DNA from: Hydnum rufescens UP504
Lineage: Eukaryota; Basidiomycota; Agaricomycetes; Cantharellales; Hydnaceae
NCBI GenBank assembly: GCA_014904985.1
Contig: MU128948.1
Coordinates: forward strand, 87,174-151,173
DNA length: 64,000 nt
Reading direction: 5' to 3'
In this document: piece by piece, positions 37,768-49,072 of the stretch
How the letters are laid out: each line of letters starts with the position of its first letter
How positions within the stretch are numbered: position 1 is the stretch's first letter
The notes under the pieces: generated by a model
Database searches by the model: none
What the model was told of the DNA's origin: nothing
Seen by the model: only the letters and a program-made list of their open reading frames with translations
Translations under genes and position numbers: made by a program

Positions 37768-38298
37768 TGTTCAGTACCAGGCTCAGCGGCCTTCACCGTC
37801 GAGACATGCTTGGAGAACTCGCCGGTAGTATCCTTCGGCAATTCGTTCATGTCCTCGACCCTGGAAAAGCCAGGAAGTACTTGCGGAGCGGGTTTCACCA
37901 TCTTCTTCTTGGACTCGACGTGGCAATGTCCCGGTCGAGAGGTTGAGCCTTCTGTCCGACAGACAAAGACCATTGCTTTTTATCCCCATTATGATGGGAA
38001 TGGGCCACGACGGTGATTTTGAGCAGGCCTGAATGTCTCAAAGGGTCTGGGGCATGGATCTGTCGTCTGGTTAGGGGGACGAGGAGGGTGATTTACCCTG
38101 TTCCGTCCCTAGTGAGGCATTCCGTTATATCATGGAGAGAAAAATATGAACAAATGAACCGAAATTCTGGGGACACGACGACTCACCTGTCCTCCAGAGT
38201 CACCGGAGAACCATCCGGACCCCAAACCGAACCTCCACTTCCAACATGGCCAGTGCGAAGTGCTTTCTTGGTTGCTTCTGGATGACGATAATATTGAG
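37768..38298 (-). pseudogene. Relic of acyl-CoA ligase, C-terminal part (right arm)
   Basis: Mirror image of 36,245-36,775, nearly identical, with the same inactivating features. The breaks therefore predate the duplication or were copied between the arms. Confidence 0.7.
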
Positions 38299-38352
38299 AA
38301 CCAAGTGACCGGCTGTTACCGAACTACAGTAAGCTGGGTTGGGAAGAGACTA

Positions 38353-38855
38353 CTGTAGTGTTACGACCTTAGGTCGGCACGTGACTTTACGTAATCCCCA
38401 GGCACCGTATTTTGGCCAGTCGTGGGGTGCTTGTGACCTGTGACCGACCCCCGTTTAAGCACTGCTGTGAGCACACCCATGGAGGCTACCCAGGCCTCTA
38501 GAGAACAATTCTGATAGTGATGCTGAGCAACCCCACCCGGATGACATTGTTCACGCATCCCAAACACTATGCCGGATGATGCAATCACATAGCGGATAGT
38601 GATGATGACAGTTCCAATGATGAAAATGGGCAGTAATGAGTCTGACTACATTTATTAGAGTCCGGACAGGTGGCGGAGGGGCAAGCGCGAGCTCTGAGGA
38701 TGGCGGAGGCCCTATTTCCATATATGGTAACTCAATTCAATTTGTTGTGACCGTCTAAGTCGCCCAGCCATTGTGACCTGTGACCGGACCCCTTTTAAGT
38801 CTTGTCGGCGGGGTCTTGTGACCTGTGACCACGACCTAAGGTCGTAACACTACAG
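38353..38855. mobile_element. TA-flanked MITE, 503 bp (right arm copy)
   Basis: Same ends (CTGTAGTGTTACGACC ... GGTCGTAACACTACAG) and TA flanks as the left copy, at the mirrored position. It contains three GTGACCTGTGACC blocks and CCATATATGG. The shared position shows that the insertion predates the inverted duplication. Confidence 0.82.
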
Positions 38856-40129
38856 TATTTGCTGATGGCCCATTGGCCTCCAGCTGACGAGGCCTAGGTG
38901 GGAACCCTTTGAAGCAGTATTGCGTCTTCTCTTGAACCACCCTCACGGCCGTTATCTCATCCTCTGGGACTGGGGATGTGGAAATCATATGCATGCGACA
39001 GGCCGTTGACGCAAATCACAGGACCCGGCAAGATATTTCCTGGTTTCATCATAGTTGCATCATATCTTTGGTCTCGAAATCAGCAACTGAATCCATAACC
39101 CCGATATCAACGAATGCTGGCATCTCTCCCATCTTATGGCTTTTAAAATACAAAATCATTGCGCTTTCAGTCGGATGCCTTTCAAATCCTCGTCGTCATG
39201 CTTACTAGACTTGTTTTCGGACCCTGGTAAAAGGGACAATGGGGAAGTTTCTGCCTATCGCAACTGCAATAATTGTGTGCCCGAGCTCTCTCTGTGGGAC
39301 CCTACTTGTAGTCCATAATTTTTCGGGAGGACCTGTGTCGTGATGTATCACACCTTGGATATTTCTTCCTCATGCCGGATATGCGGGACATGATTCTAGG
39401 GGAGAGGATGCGTCTCAAGGGTCTTCGTGCTACTATATTGAAGGATGTGGTGTCACGACTGGAAAGTGTGGATAGGGAGAGATTATTGCTGTCCCGGCTG
39501 GGTGGATCCACTGGTATCCCCCAGTCGGCGATCCTCAAACTGATCGTTCAACGAGCGGATGCTAACGGAAAGTCACTTTTTTTCGGAGCAACAAATGTTT
39601 ACATGAGCCACAGTTCGTATTCCCAACCCTTGCATTCCAATTTGCATCAGACAGCCCATTTAAGAATGTTGTCGCGGAGGGTATTCAACAGGACCTAACA
39701 GTGGGCCACAAGAAATTCTCCGCCCTGACGTCAGGGACGAATTTTGCCGCCCCTTAAATCGATCCCTGCCGGTGTACTCCACTAATCTTCCTCGACGCTC
39801 TTGTGGAAGGCGAGGAAAATGGCCGTCCACTGGTCGACGGATCGAGTACGGGCAACATGCTTATAATACATTCGCTCTTATCATTGTTTATCCTTCAATC
39901 AGCCCAAAGTGTCCTCGATACGTTCCATGGTGTATTGTTCAATTTTATAGATGTCGCTTCCAGAGATTCATAGCTTGCTACGATCACTAACAGCTACGAG
40001 ACTTGGTGTCTCTGGAACTTCTCTTTCCAACAACATGTTGTCCTTGAACGTGTATTGCCCCTCTGTGCTGGAGGACCGGACCTGCAACGCCTTTGGGAAC
40101 TGAGTATGTTTCATCCTTGTAGCCGACCC

Positions 40130-40640
40130 CCCGTAGGTGAATATCTTGGCGTCCTGTACTCACCTCCCCCCTCTCTCTCATCTGATTTGCATTATCTTTT
40201 GGATTATTTTCCCCCGGATCCACCATTCGTATTCCACTACCGTGATTGGAATCGGATTAGCATTATCAAGTCCGGTCCCGCCAACCGCCCTACGTGCAAT
40301 ATATAATGGTAGGTGGAACGAGAGATTGGTCGCTCGTACTGAGCATCAAAGATTGAGAGCATTTCCTTCGTTTAACCAACTCTCCGCAGCTCATCGTTAG
40401 CGATGATTCATGTTCAAGTACGGTTATCATCGGTGGAGCAGTTCCGACTCGTATGTATTGGGAGGCTTGGAAAAATCGAAGTTAGACTCACCCATGTGCG
40501 CGCTTTAACGTACGTCCTGGTTAGTCTGTCCCATTGTCAGTCTCATTGGATTGACCGGCATGCAATGAGGACGTATGGCCTCCTTTACGAACGGACATTA
40601 CTGTGCTCATGCTCCCTCGAGCGACCAATCAAGGACGATG
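40130..40640 (+). pseudogene. Relic of acyl-CoA ligase, middle part (right arm)
   Basis: The DNA around 40,180-40,290 parallels the ligase exon at 27,183-27,270, and GATGATTCATGTTCAAG...GGAGCAGTTCCGAC parallels GATGATTCGCGTTCAAT...GGAGCAGCTCCGAC at 27,368-27,415. It is followed by an ACGTATGGCC...CCTCGAGCGACC block like 27,546-27,585. Many frame breaks. Confidence 0.6.
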
Positions 40641-42894
40641 ACCCTCTCGCGTGACAAAACCTATGGTGGAGTTAGATTGCCATAATGGTCTGTCATCGCC
40701 CTGGTAGGTAAAGGCACGATCTTCCAATATGGTGTAGCTTAGCCGGAACTGATCCCACCTCACCGTGTTAGGACGCTCAATGGTAGGAAGAGATGGGAAT
40801 TCTTCGAATTGGAGGAGGGGTTATCTGACCGGGTTAAAGTGGCTCCCCCCCTCCAATGGGGCTGTGAATCAGGTTCATCCAAATAATACGCGACACCCAG
40901 GGTATGATGTGGGAGGGGTTCTCTTTCGATGGATCTCCGCGCATCAGAAAATGCGACCTGGACGCTTTTCGCGTGAACTCGATCAATTAGATCATTTGTG
41001 CGGCTCGTCGGAGGATATACCCCGTTCCTGTACTAGTGGCAGTTGTAGTACCATTGAAACGTTCTACGTGAAACTACTACAAAAGTATGACTGCAATTTT
41101 AATGCAGAATGAAATGGGCGCGACATGTGTGATTGATCAAGAGTCTGGAAGAGATATTGCTAGCTCCTATGATGCACAGTTAGATTAGCCAACTGATTCG
41201 AATCATTACATACCTTAGACCCTGATCATCCAAGTCCAGAGGAGTACACACCCGTCTCCCAAAAGGTCTAACCAATCCCTGATCCAAAAAGTACGAATAT
41301 ACAACAAACATTGTAAATGACTTGTGGACGATCGCAAGAAGCATGAAAATTCGCGTCGATAGAACGCCTAAGCCAAATCAGGGAGGTAGGAAAACACATG
41401 TATAGAATAGGAATATAGCACTATGAAACAAATTACATGGAGGACACAGTCCGTTGTATGAGTCTCAACTGAAAAATTGGGTCTGCCTGTTATTGCGTAG
41501 GGTTTTTTGACCATGGTGTGCGTCGCGAAGAATGAGCGCATTAGCGCACCGAATATATGTCCAGAGGAAAATTAACTATATGAAATGGAAGGCCGTTTTT
41601 TTTAAATAGATCGAATGCGCGGGAATCTGTAGGCGCACCTGGGAAGAACATCCATACAGCGCTCATGGCGTCGGCCACCAGGACGATAGAAAAATGCATG
41701 AGCTTGGCTCATCACAAAGACGGAGGGCTACGAAGATTGACATATCATATTGAGTATGATCAGAGAGGCGATGGAACACGGGCAATAAAAAAGGTAATGC
41801 AGATAGGAGGGTGAAGGACTTGCCAACTTGAATTTGGTATCCCTCCGGAAAGCATGGAACTGGCCGTACACGACTTAGAACAGATCTTACGAAACAAACA
41901 GTATGTAGGAAGCGACGAGTCTAAGCGAAGGCAAATTCACGATTGGACTACACTATGAATATACGCTGCAAGTGGACCGTAACATCATAGATCTAAAAAT
42001 ACAGCTGAAGTAACCTGTGGGGACGCGTAGAAGGCGGAAGGAGAACAGCATAAGTTCGCATAAAATGGGATGATGGCAAGAAACAACGAGAGAAACTTAA
42101 GTACAGAATTATTAGGGACCAGTTAGGCGAGTGACTCATCCAGTGCGCATATGAATGTCCCGGCACCCATCGCTTCGCGCATGAGAAAGAATAGAAACTG
42201 CGAGGGGGAAAATCCTTCCAGAAGGCTTTGTATATGGCCGCATCTTAGTGTGCACGATGAGTGGATGTGCTTTATCAAGGGGTTCTGGACGTGCCGGCTA
42301 CCTCTCTCCCGACACAATTACTACCGACGGGAAAGAGGTGTCCCGCGGAACACATTACGGGTATCCGTCATTGGGGGATCGACACATGCATTCATTCGCT
42401 CCTACCTTGTGTGCCTTCAGCCACCAGGAAAAACACATGGAAAACAGAGGGTTCCAACACGCAAGCAGTAGTCCCCGGCCTGCTGCATCCCCAACTGCAG
42501 AAGCTTTTCGGTGGGCCCCAGGCAACCTCATCAGCATATCAGATCCAAAGAGCTGGTTAGAATCGTTGGGGGTTGGTGAAGACAGAAAGGAGACCGAGGA
42601 AGAATATATGGACCGGTGATTGGTACCTCTTCGTGCTTCAAGAATCGTTCAGGGCCATTAAAACACTCGCAAAATGAGGACATGGATCATGAACCCCGAG
42701 TGGCATAAAACGGAAATTATCTGGTCCTCAGAGGTCCACTGGACATTAGGCCCGTGCAAGTTACAGCGCCCTAGTGATCAGCAAAATCCCATTGTGGCTT
42801 CGGACTCCCCCCCGACGGGTGCCCCAGTCAGGTTTTGATTGCATAGGAGCCTGCCAACGGAAAACGATGTTGTTGTTTTGGAGACCTTCCAACG

Positions 42895-42919
42895 NNNNNN
42901 NNNNNNNNNNNNNNNNNNN
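42895..42919. other. Assembly gap (25 N)
   Basis: A run of 25 N joins two contigs between the end of the right arm and the second copy of the loop sequence. Order and distance across it are not proven by the sequence. Confidence 0.98.
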
Positions 42920-42924
42920 AGACT

Positions 42925-43632
42925 CGCCAGACCCTTCTCGCCAATTTGATGCAGGATCGACAGCGCAATTATCGCCTGAGATCTAATAGAGGGAAGTGAG
43001 GAAGTGCCAGGCATGGGTGGGACGACAGTGTACTGCTTTCCGTAGCCCTTGGCAGATACGACAGGAATGATGTCAAAAAGATTTCGCGACGGAAGAAATG
43101 ATATCATTGACCCCAAATCTCAGCGACTTTTGGCTGCTGCAATATCGTAAGGCGATACGTATTGGTCTGCTCTAGCTTGGCTTCCATGTTCGAAGTGCCG
43201 TTTTAGTTGTGGAGGCGAGGTTTATCAACCGAGAAGCTAATAAGCAATCAAACTTGCAGGTCGTTCCACTTACAGTGAAGCATTGGAAAAGTAAAAGGCA
43301 AATTTAGGCACTCTGGGGAATAGCCCGTTATTTGTCCCTAACGCACCATCCATCTTAAATATTGTTTAGGCCCCCTATATTTTTTAAAAGATGTAGGCCG
43401 AGTATATCTCCTCTGCAGGAGTCCACAATTACGCCCCCGATTCTGTCTCCCGATTTCACCCCATACGGTCTATGGCCCTTGGAAATCGTCACCGGAATCT
43501 TATTCCCTTCGGCACAGTCATTAGCATGAATCACTTACCAAGGTAATCAGGCTGGACTGGACTTATATATATCTTGTTGTTGGCGGACACCCTGAGGAGC
43601 GGTAAATCCACTCGAGGGAGACATTGGCTGAG
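42925..43632. repeat. Copy 2 of the 0.7-kb loop repeat
   Basis: Direct copy of 36,912-37,630. It is followed by unrelated sequence, so the repeat ends sharply at GACATTGGCTGAG, the same point at which copy 1 turns into the right palindrome arm. Confidence 0.85.
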
Positions 43633-43919
43633 AGTCCCCCCTCTCGAGGCCACAGCAATCCAAGTCAACTCGGAGGTGTCCCCAGGTGGGGTGACAAACT
43701 CACATGAAGGCCACGTTATCGCATCTGTATGTGACTACGATTTTGATGGCACCATGGTCCCCTTTTTCACCTTCCCCGACCTTTGGGCAAGGGTGCAAGG
43801 GAAAGTACGACTATTGTTCAAGCTAGCAGTGGTCCAGAAGGAGCTAACAATAGTCACACTGCTGCACCGCAAGGCTATGCAGTAGGGGGATCGGGCAGCC
43901 ATCTGCTCCCATCCGATAT

Positions 43920-45010
43920 ACATCTGCGCTCGTATGGTCTCGCCAGTATCGCGAAAATATCGCAATTCCATCGTGTAGTTATCTCATGCTCATCGCTGGG
44001 GCTCCGACTGGGGATCTGTAACACTATAGCAGAATGTCTTCCCGCACAATTTCGTTTCCATGGTTTGAGGCAAACGTTCCACACTTTCGCGTGTGAGATT
44101 GATCTGTACATGGGCCCTCTGTATATCCTGAACTCGAAGCGTAATCCATCCGTCGTCAGCTGTACGATTGTACGAGAGGCAGAAGACAGATATGGAGAGG
44201 ACAGTAGGTTCATCAATGTGCACCACCCGAGCCTGGCGGGAGAATCTGAGATCTTAATGTAGAAAGGAAGAAGTAGTCAAACCCGTAAAGAAACTCGCCC
44301 TCCGCCGTATGCCTCATATGTATGCGGACGAATGATGTAGTGCGAAATGCAGGCGGTGTGGAATGGTGGATAAGTCGAGGTCAAAGTCATGGAGCGAGTG
44401 AGCAATAGCTGCTTATCATAGGGCTTACGAGGGAAAGACGGTGCCGAAGACGGCGAAGGTGGGGAGCCAATACCAGTAAATCTAGTCGTTGTGTTGTGTT
44501 GTTTGCAGCGCCTCGGGCATGCGAGACCTGCTAACCGTGGTTTCTTCGACCCAATCGCCGCACGGCTGCTTTAGCAGATGTATACAATGCGCAGGGGTAG
44601 CGGAGGCGAGATTGGCTGACACCGGCTACCCCGTTGAGAGTATCCCTGGCAAAGCTGTGACTAGCTTGGGTGAGTAGGCACACTGTTGCACTGCAGGGAT
44701 GCATGGTAGGGAGATCGTTGAGCCATGCGTAACTTCATATGTGCTCGCATGGTGCATGGCACATGTATGTGGCTAAGCGTACTGCAAAAGGAACTGTATC
44801 TCCGATCTGATCTCACGCTCGTGCCCATCGATGGGCTGCCTCTGGCAGAGGATCTTCAGATACAATCTCGTTTCTAGAGTCCTATGAGACCATAGAAGAC
44901 GAAAATTAGAGAGAGAACAATAGATTTCTGCATACACAGCCACATCGAATGGGAAGGTACTGTCAGAGATCTCGTTCGGGGATGAGCGAGGCGGGCGGTC
45001 AGACCTGCAA
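43920..45010 (+). repeat. Decayed repeat units (further copies of the 30.1-30.8 kb family)
   Basis: 43,950-44,410 resembles 30,430-30,830, and 44,470-44,900 resembles 30,110-30,560, all on the same strand. At least two units therefore follow each other here. Matches are broken by many substitutions and indels. A forward frame at 43,783-44,262 is open but has no recognisable domain. Confidence 0.4.
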
Positions 45011-45950
45011 AGAATTTCGTCCTCACTCAGCCTTACATCGTAGTTATGCGACGGAATGGCGCAGTCCGAGATGGAGACCGAAGCAGTTGGTAAGTCCTGG
45101 TTTGTCAATATTGATGAAGCCAGGCTGGGGAACATATCCACGTATGGTGTGACTTTCCGTTGATGCCAATGGTTCTCCACTCGCGACGGACAGATTAAAT
45201 TGAGGAAACTTTTGACTTTTAGCCCCGAACGTGAAACCGAGATCAGGGGCATTTGAGATGTCTCGGTCTGCCTGAGAGCTCGGCAGCAGATAGTGGATGG
45301 GGTACGGGATATCCTCGTGAGAGCACCGAGCAGTGGTGGGTGCGGGGCGTCCCCGCGACAGTCCCGGGCACACGTACCCGGTCTGTGGTGTGGCGGATAA
45401 GGGTGTTTAGCTAATTGATATCACTTGGCGCGATGCTCAAACCCCAGTAAAATCAAAGTTTCGTGCAGTGTTTGACTTTAAGTGCTCATCCACTACTCAC
45501 GCGCGGAACACGCAACATGTTGGGAAAACTGCACTCTGGCTTCCCCAAACATTTTTCCACCACCCTACTCTCCTTCTATATGGACCACACCCGCAGGTGC
45601 AAGAAGTAAAAATTTCCTTTTTGGAGATTCCCATAATCTTCTTTAAATCGAGGCAAATGGCTTATAAGACATATAACTTATATATCTGTTTTCTGCATAC
45701 AAGGGTTGTATTTAGAAACTTATGCCCCCCTCCTGTACTGGTGTTGAGTCGCATTCTCGGAGCGGTACGCTATTTGCCGAAATTTGCATTAACTTTGTAT
45801 TGAATCTTAATTTCAAATCCGGATTCCCGTTCCATGTAAATCCTCAACTGACTTATGTGAGTTCTTATACAGCCTCGAAAGCAATGAGAACATAGAGTGG
45901 GATAGGTTGTCTTTATTCCCGGAACAACTGGTCGTCATCGCACTGGGGGA
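45010..45950. other. Gene-poor region
   Basis: No supported gene or repeat. The frame 45,468-45,803 is hydrophobic but lacks family features. Confidence 0.35.
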
Positions 45951-45969
45951 GGTAAATGTGCGATCTTAT

Positions 45970-46300
45970 AGCTACTGGGATCTAATTCCACCTCCCGTTC
46001 CAATTGTTAGCCTCGATTGGTGACCGGCTCCGCGGTCCACAGTAAGACGTATGGCCCCTTTACTATCGGCCTGCTCGAGAAACCAATTAGATAGGGGCCT
46101 GGCTGACGAATACTCCCTCATTATGGCTCGTCAATGCTCTTTGCGGTGGCTGATGGGGCCCGAGTAGTGCATCAAGCCAAGGAGGGCCCAGAACACGCAG
46201 AGCCGAAAGACGTGGCCGACAATGGGATGAAGCCTCGAGAATTGGGTACAGTTCTCGGCAACATCTGCCCGAAGAACTCTCGATTTATACCTACCAATAG
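45970..46300 (+). pseudogene. Relic of acyl-CoA ligase (27.5-27.8 kb exon)
   Basis: GACGTATGGCCCCTTTAC, then GCCTGCTCGAGAAACC, and the frame VVHQAKEGPEHAEPKDVADNG match ETYGPF, RPAREV and VVYQAKEGDPEDAELKDVPDDG of the intact ligase. Deletions and stops remove function. Only this exon and its 5' intron remain. Confidence 0.65.
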
Positions 46301-46584
46301 TCGAACTGACCCTTGGTTGTTGTCCTTCAAACTTTACTGTAGTTCATTTCACAAATTTTGTGCAGAGAAATTTGGTTATTTATGGGATAAATATTAACCT
46401 GTGGCTTGGATAAATAGGGTACATCTTTACACTCCCCTCAGCACATACACCGTACACTATCACCCACCTCTCAATTCGTTTCCCTGTGTTTAGCGCGATC
46501 GTACGTACTAATCACCTTGCTTACACCGTCTTCCACCTCTTTTGCTAATATTTGACTGGGCGTGTAGTGTATACGTAACTCACC

Positions 46585-46990
46585 ATGAAACTTGCCCATT
46601 CACTCGCACTCTTCATCACGGCCGCACTCATCTTGCCTTCCGCCCTTGCCAACTTCCACATCACACGGAGAGACAGTATCAAAGGCATCAGTCTTATAGC
46701 GTGCCCTTCAAATTACTTCAACTGCAAGTGCCTTGTGAATGATGATCGCGCTGCACACATTGCGGGCAACAGTCTCCCAAGCGACTCTTTCTCGACCGAA
46801 GGAAATCTTTGTGGGATGATGCACTTGAATTTTTACAACCGGAATGATGGACATTGGAGTTTTACGAGAACAACGGAGATGGGACTTTGCAAGGAAAGTG
46901 TTACCCGAATGACCGAGCCGCGTCGTGTACGGACATGTTCCCCGCACGGTCAACTGGGTCGATCAGCTGGTTTGTTACAGTTACATTTGT
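46585..46990 (+). CDS. Small secreted cysteine-containing protein
   Basis: The ATG at 46585 opens a clear signal peptide: MKLAHSLALFITAALILPSALA, with a cut expected after ALA. The mature part is about 110 residues with Cys in LIACPSNYFNCKC and NLCG. A frame change at GG 46856-46857 (one more G would restore it) leads into FYENNGDGTLQGKCYPND and ASCTDMF, adding two more Cys. The 3' end is uncertain, about 46,990 or after an intron. A TATA-like AAATATTAACC/GGATAAATAGGG lies near 46,385-46,420. The profile is that of fungal small secreted proteins, which may act outside the cell; I assign no function. Confidence 0.62.
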
Positions 46991-47849
46991 GATGAATAGC
47001 TTTATGTATTTCAACAGCCTAGATTGCCTAGGCTTCGTGAAATGTTCAGTGAAGATAGTCTAAGTTGGAGAAGCTCAAATGTTAACTACCATTTAGGGGG
47101 TGAGATCTTGGGCGCGGTGCTCTCATGACCACCACGGATTATCATTTGAGGTTCGCTGCTAACCGAGGCCTCAGCATTATTCAAGAATTGATCGTACTGG
47201 GTTGCAAGGCCCTGCGTATATGCCTACCTATATCTATGTGGATAATCGGAAAGTGGCACGGCGTGAACACGTGCATGATCATGATCAATTCTAATCCACA
47301 AGCCTGATATTCAACGCTCAACGCATCCAGACAAGTAGAAAGCGGACTGTAAGTGTGTCAGCAGTGGTTCGCACCAGCGATTCGATGATCCGCCTGATAG
47401 GCGAGACTAATCGCGCAGTTGATGTTGCCATGCCATTTTCTAGTCCCAATTCCATTGTTATCGACAGTGGTTCATGTGGCACTGTTTCAGCCACTTCCAT
47501 ACAGCATTAAGAAGAAGGGAGAGGAGTTGGCTTCAATTCTGTGAAACAACCAGACCATGCAAGAGGACGGCTACGCCTTAGCCTAGTGCTCAAGTGCCTC
47601 GTAACAAGCTCTATAAGCGGATTGAGGGCGCTAAAGAATTAGACGGCGTTGATACCCATCAGGGACTCTGATGGTTTGTGTTAGCACCACCCCCGCCCCC
47701 AGACTCTTTAGGATGTGCAAATGTTATGGTGTATATTCAGTGACCTCTATATATTTCACCGTTGATGCTGTCTTTCCCTTCGTACGCATGTGCAATTAAA
47801 AACAATACAGTGTAGCCTGTCTTATATCAGGTCTGGGGTCTATCGCACA
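46991..47849. other. Intergenic, nothing recognised
   Basis: Short frames only. An approximate AT-rich promoter-like stretch (TATATATTTCACC) lies near 47,748. Confidence 0.4.
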
Positions 47850-48901
47850 ATGATAAGCTCACTAAGCTCACCGAGAAATAAGGACGAGATGATAGCCAAA
47901 TTCGGCAATCGGAGAACGCCGCAGACTCCAGCTAGTCCTGGAGTAATGCCCTCAGTTGAGAAGAAACCTATCTTTTTTCAACGGTTTTCAGATGACGCTC
48001 TCCGTGCCCAAATCGAGGTACACCTACGTATAACACGAGCCCAGGGTTTGCTCAGGACGATTCTGATGACAGGCAGGAAACATAACGTTGGCAGATATTC
48101 AAGTACTCCAAGAAACTGAGGATCGCATCAATCTATACAAGGTTGGCTACGATTCACGATGTGGACGTCTGGCACGCAGATATATGCTTCGTTATAGAAT
48201 GTCGGTCTGTTCGGAACTGCAGCGATGCACTGCGCTCTATGGTCGATTATATCGTAAACCACCATGGCCTATTTGGCGCACCTTCGGACTGTCAGCAGTC
48301 GGTGGTATAGCTGGGCTCGGGATATCCTCCGTCGTGGCCCTCCGCATCTTGTTCAAGGCGCCAAATAAATTGGAGAATCAGGAGCGGTTCAAAGTTGCCG
48401 TTAAAGCCCTAAGAGAGGACGCGACGAGGCGTCCTGGGATGAGAGGTCCCCCTCAACGTCGATCCCCCGAACCCTTAAAGGAATCGGGAGACGATCCTGT
48501 CCCTGGGGCTTCATGGCCTGACTCTCAAATGACTACTTCTAGTCCTGACAACAGTGGGTTCCCTTCGCCTCAGCTCAGCCAATTCCTAACGACTTCTGTT
48601 TTCAGCGGGTCATCAAGAGTCTGAACGATCAAAATGGGACGAAATCCGAAAAGCACAAGGTGTAACTAATACAAGTTCTTGGGATCGGCTTCGCGAGGAG
48701 CGACAAAAGGCGGACATGAAAGCTAGTTCTAGCAATGGTCCCGTCCCAGCATCCCCGCCTGGGCCGGGGCAACAAACGGTAATGTCAGATGCTGAGAAGG
48801 AAATGACGGAGCAGGAGCGATTTGATGCGTTGTTAGAGACTGAGAGGAAGTTGGGGGAGGAGCAGAAGGGCGCCAGCGGTGGCTTCAGTCGATGGAATTG
48901 A
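47850..48901 (+). CDS. Membrane protein of unknown function
   Basis: Exon 1 starts at ATG 47850 (MISSLSSPRNKDEMIAKFGN) and ends at a donor at 48018 after DDALRAQIE. The next acceptor is either 48072 or 48094, and the second option needs a further intron at about 48,142-48,197. Both give the same downstream frame: TALYGRLYRKPPWPIWRTFG, one membrane helix (LSAVGGIAGLGISSVVALRI), then a charged region (NKLENQERFKVAVKALRED). A last intron, 48554-48605, joins to SKWDEIRKAQG and SSWDRLREERQKAD and ends at a TGA at 48899-48901. The helix followed by a Trp-Asp/Arg coiled tail suggests a small organellar membrane protein. I do not recognise a named family. Confidence 0.6.
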
Positions 48902-48950
48902 TGGACTTGTATGCAGGCGGTCTTAACATTGTATATAGCAAACCACGGCC

Positions 48951-48964
48951 GCGCGCGCGCGCGC
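48951..48964. repeat. (GC)7 microsatellite
   Basis: GCGCGCGCGCGCGC between the unknown membrane-protein gene and the M16 protease start. Confidence 0.9.
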
Positions 48965-49072
48965 GGGGCCTGCAACTTCGTACGTGCAGCGAGCGTACAA
49001 GCGAATTCGGCGTTTTCCATCTTCCTCAGCTCTTGTTTCGCACGCCAGGAAGAAATCGTCTTCTGAGCGTTA

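Larger units (their letters stand above)
37631..42894. repeat. Right arm of the palindrome, ending at the scaffold gap
   Basis: Reverse complement of 31,866-36,911. It ends exactly at the run of 25 N. It includes an inverted ligase relic, a MITE, a decayed frame with MPDMRDMILGERMRLKGLR at 39,372-39,698 and a second ligase relic. Conservation to the left arm falls from near identity at the loop to clearly diverged sequence near the gap. Confidence 0.85.

Noticed and set aside
36526..38285. Identical 60-90 codon frames in both arms as real small genes
   Set aside because: They are antisense or shifted readings of the acyl-CoA ligase relics, duplicated by the palindrome.
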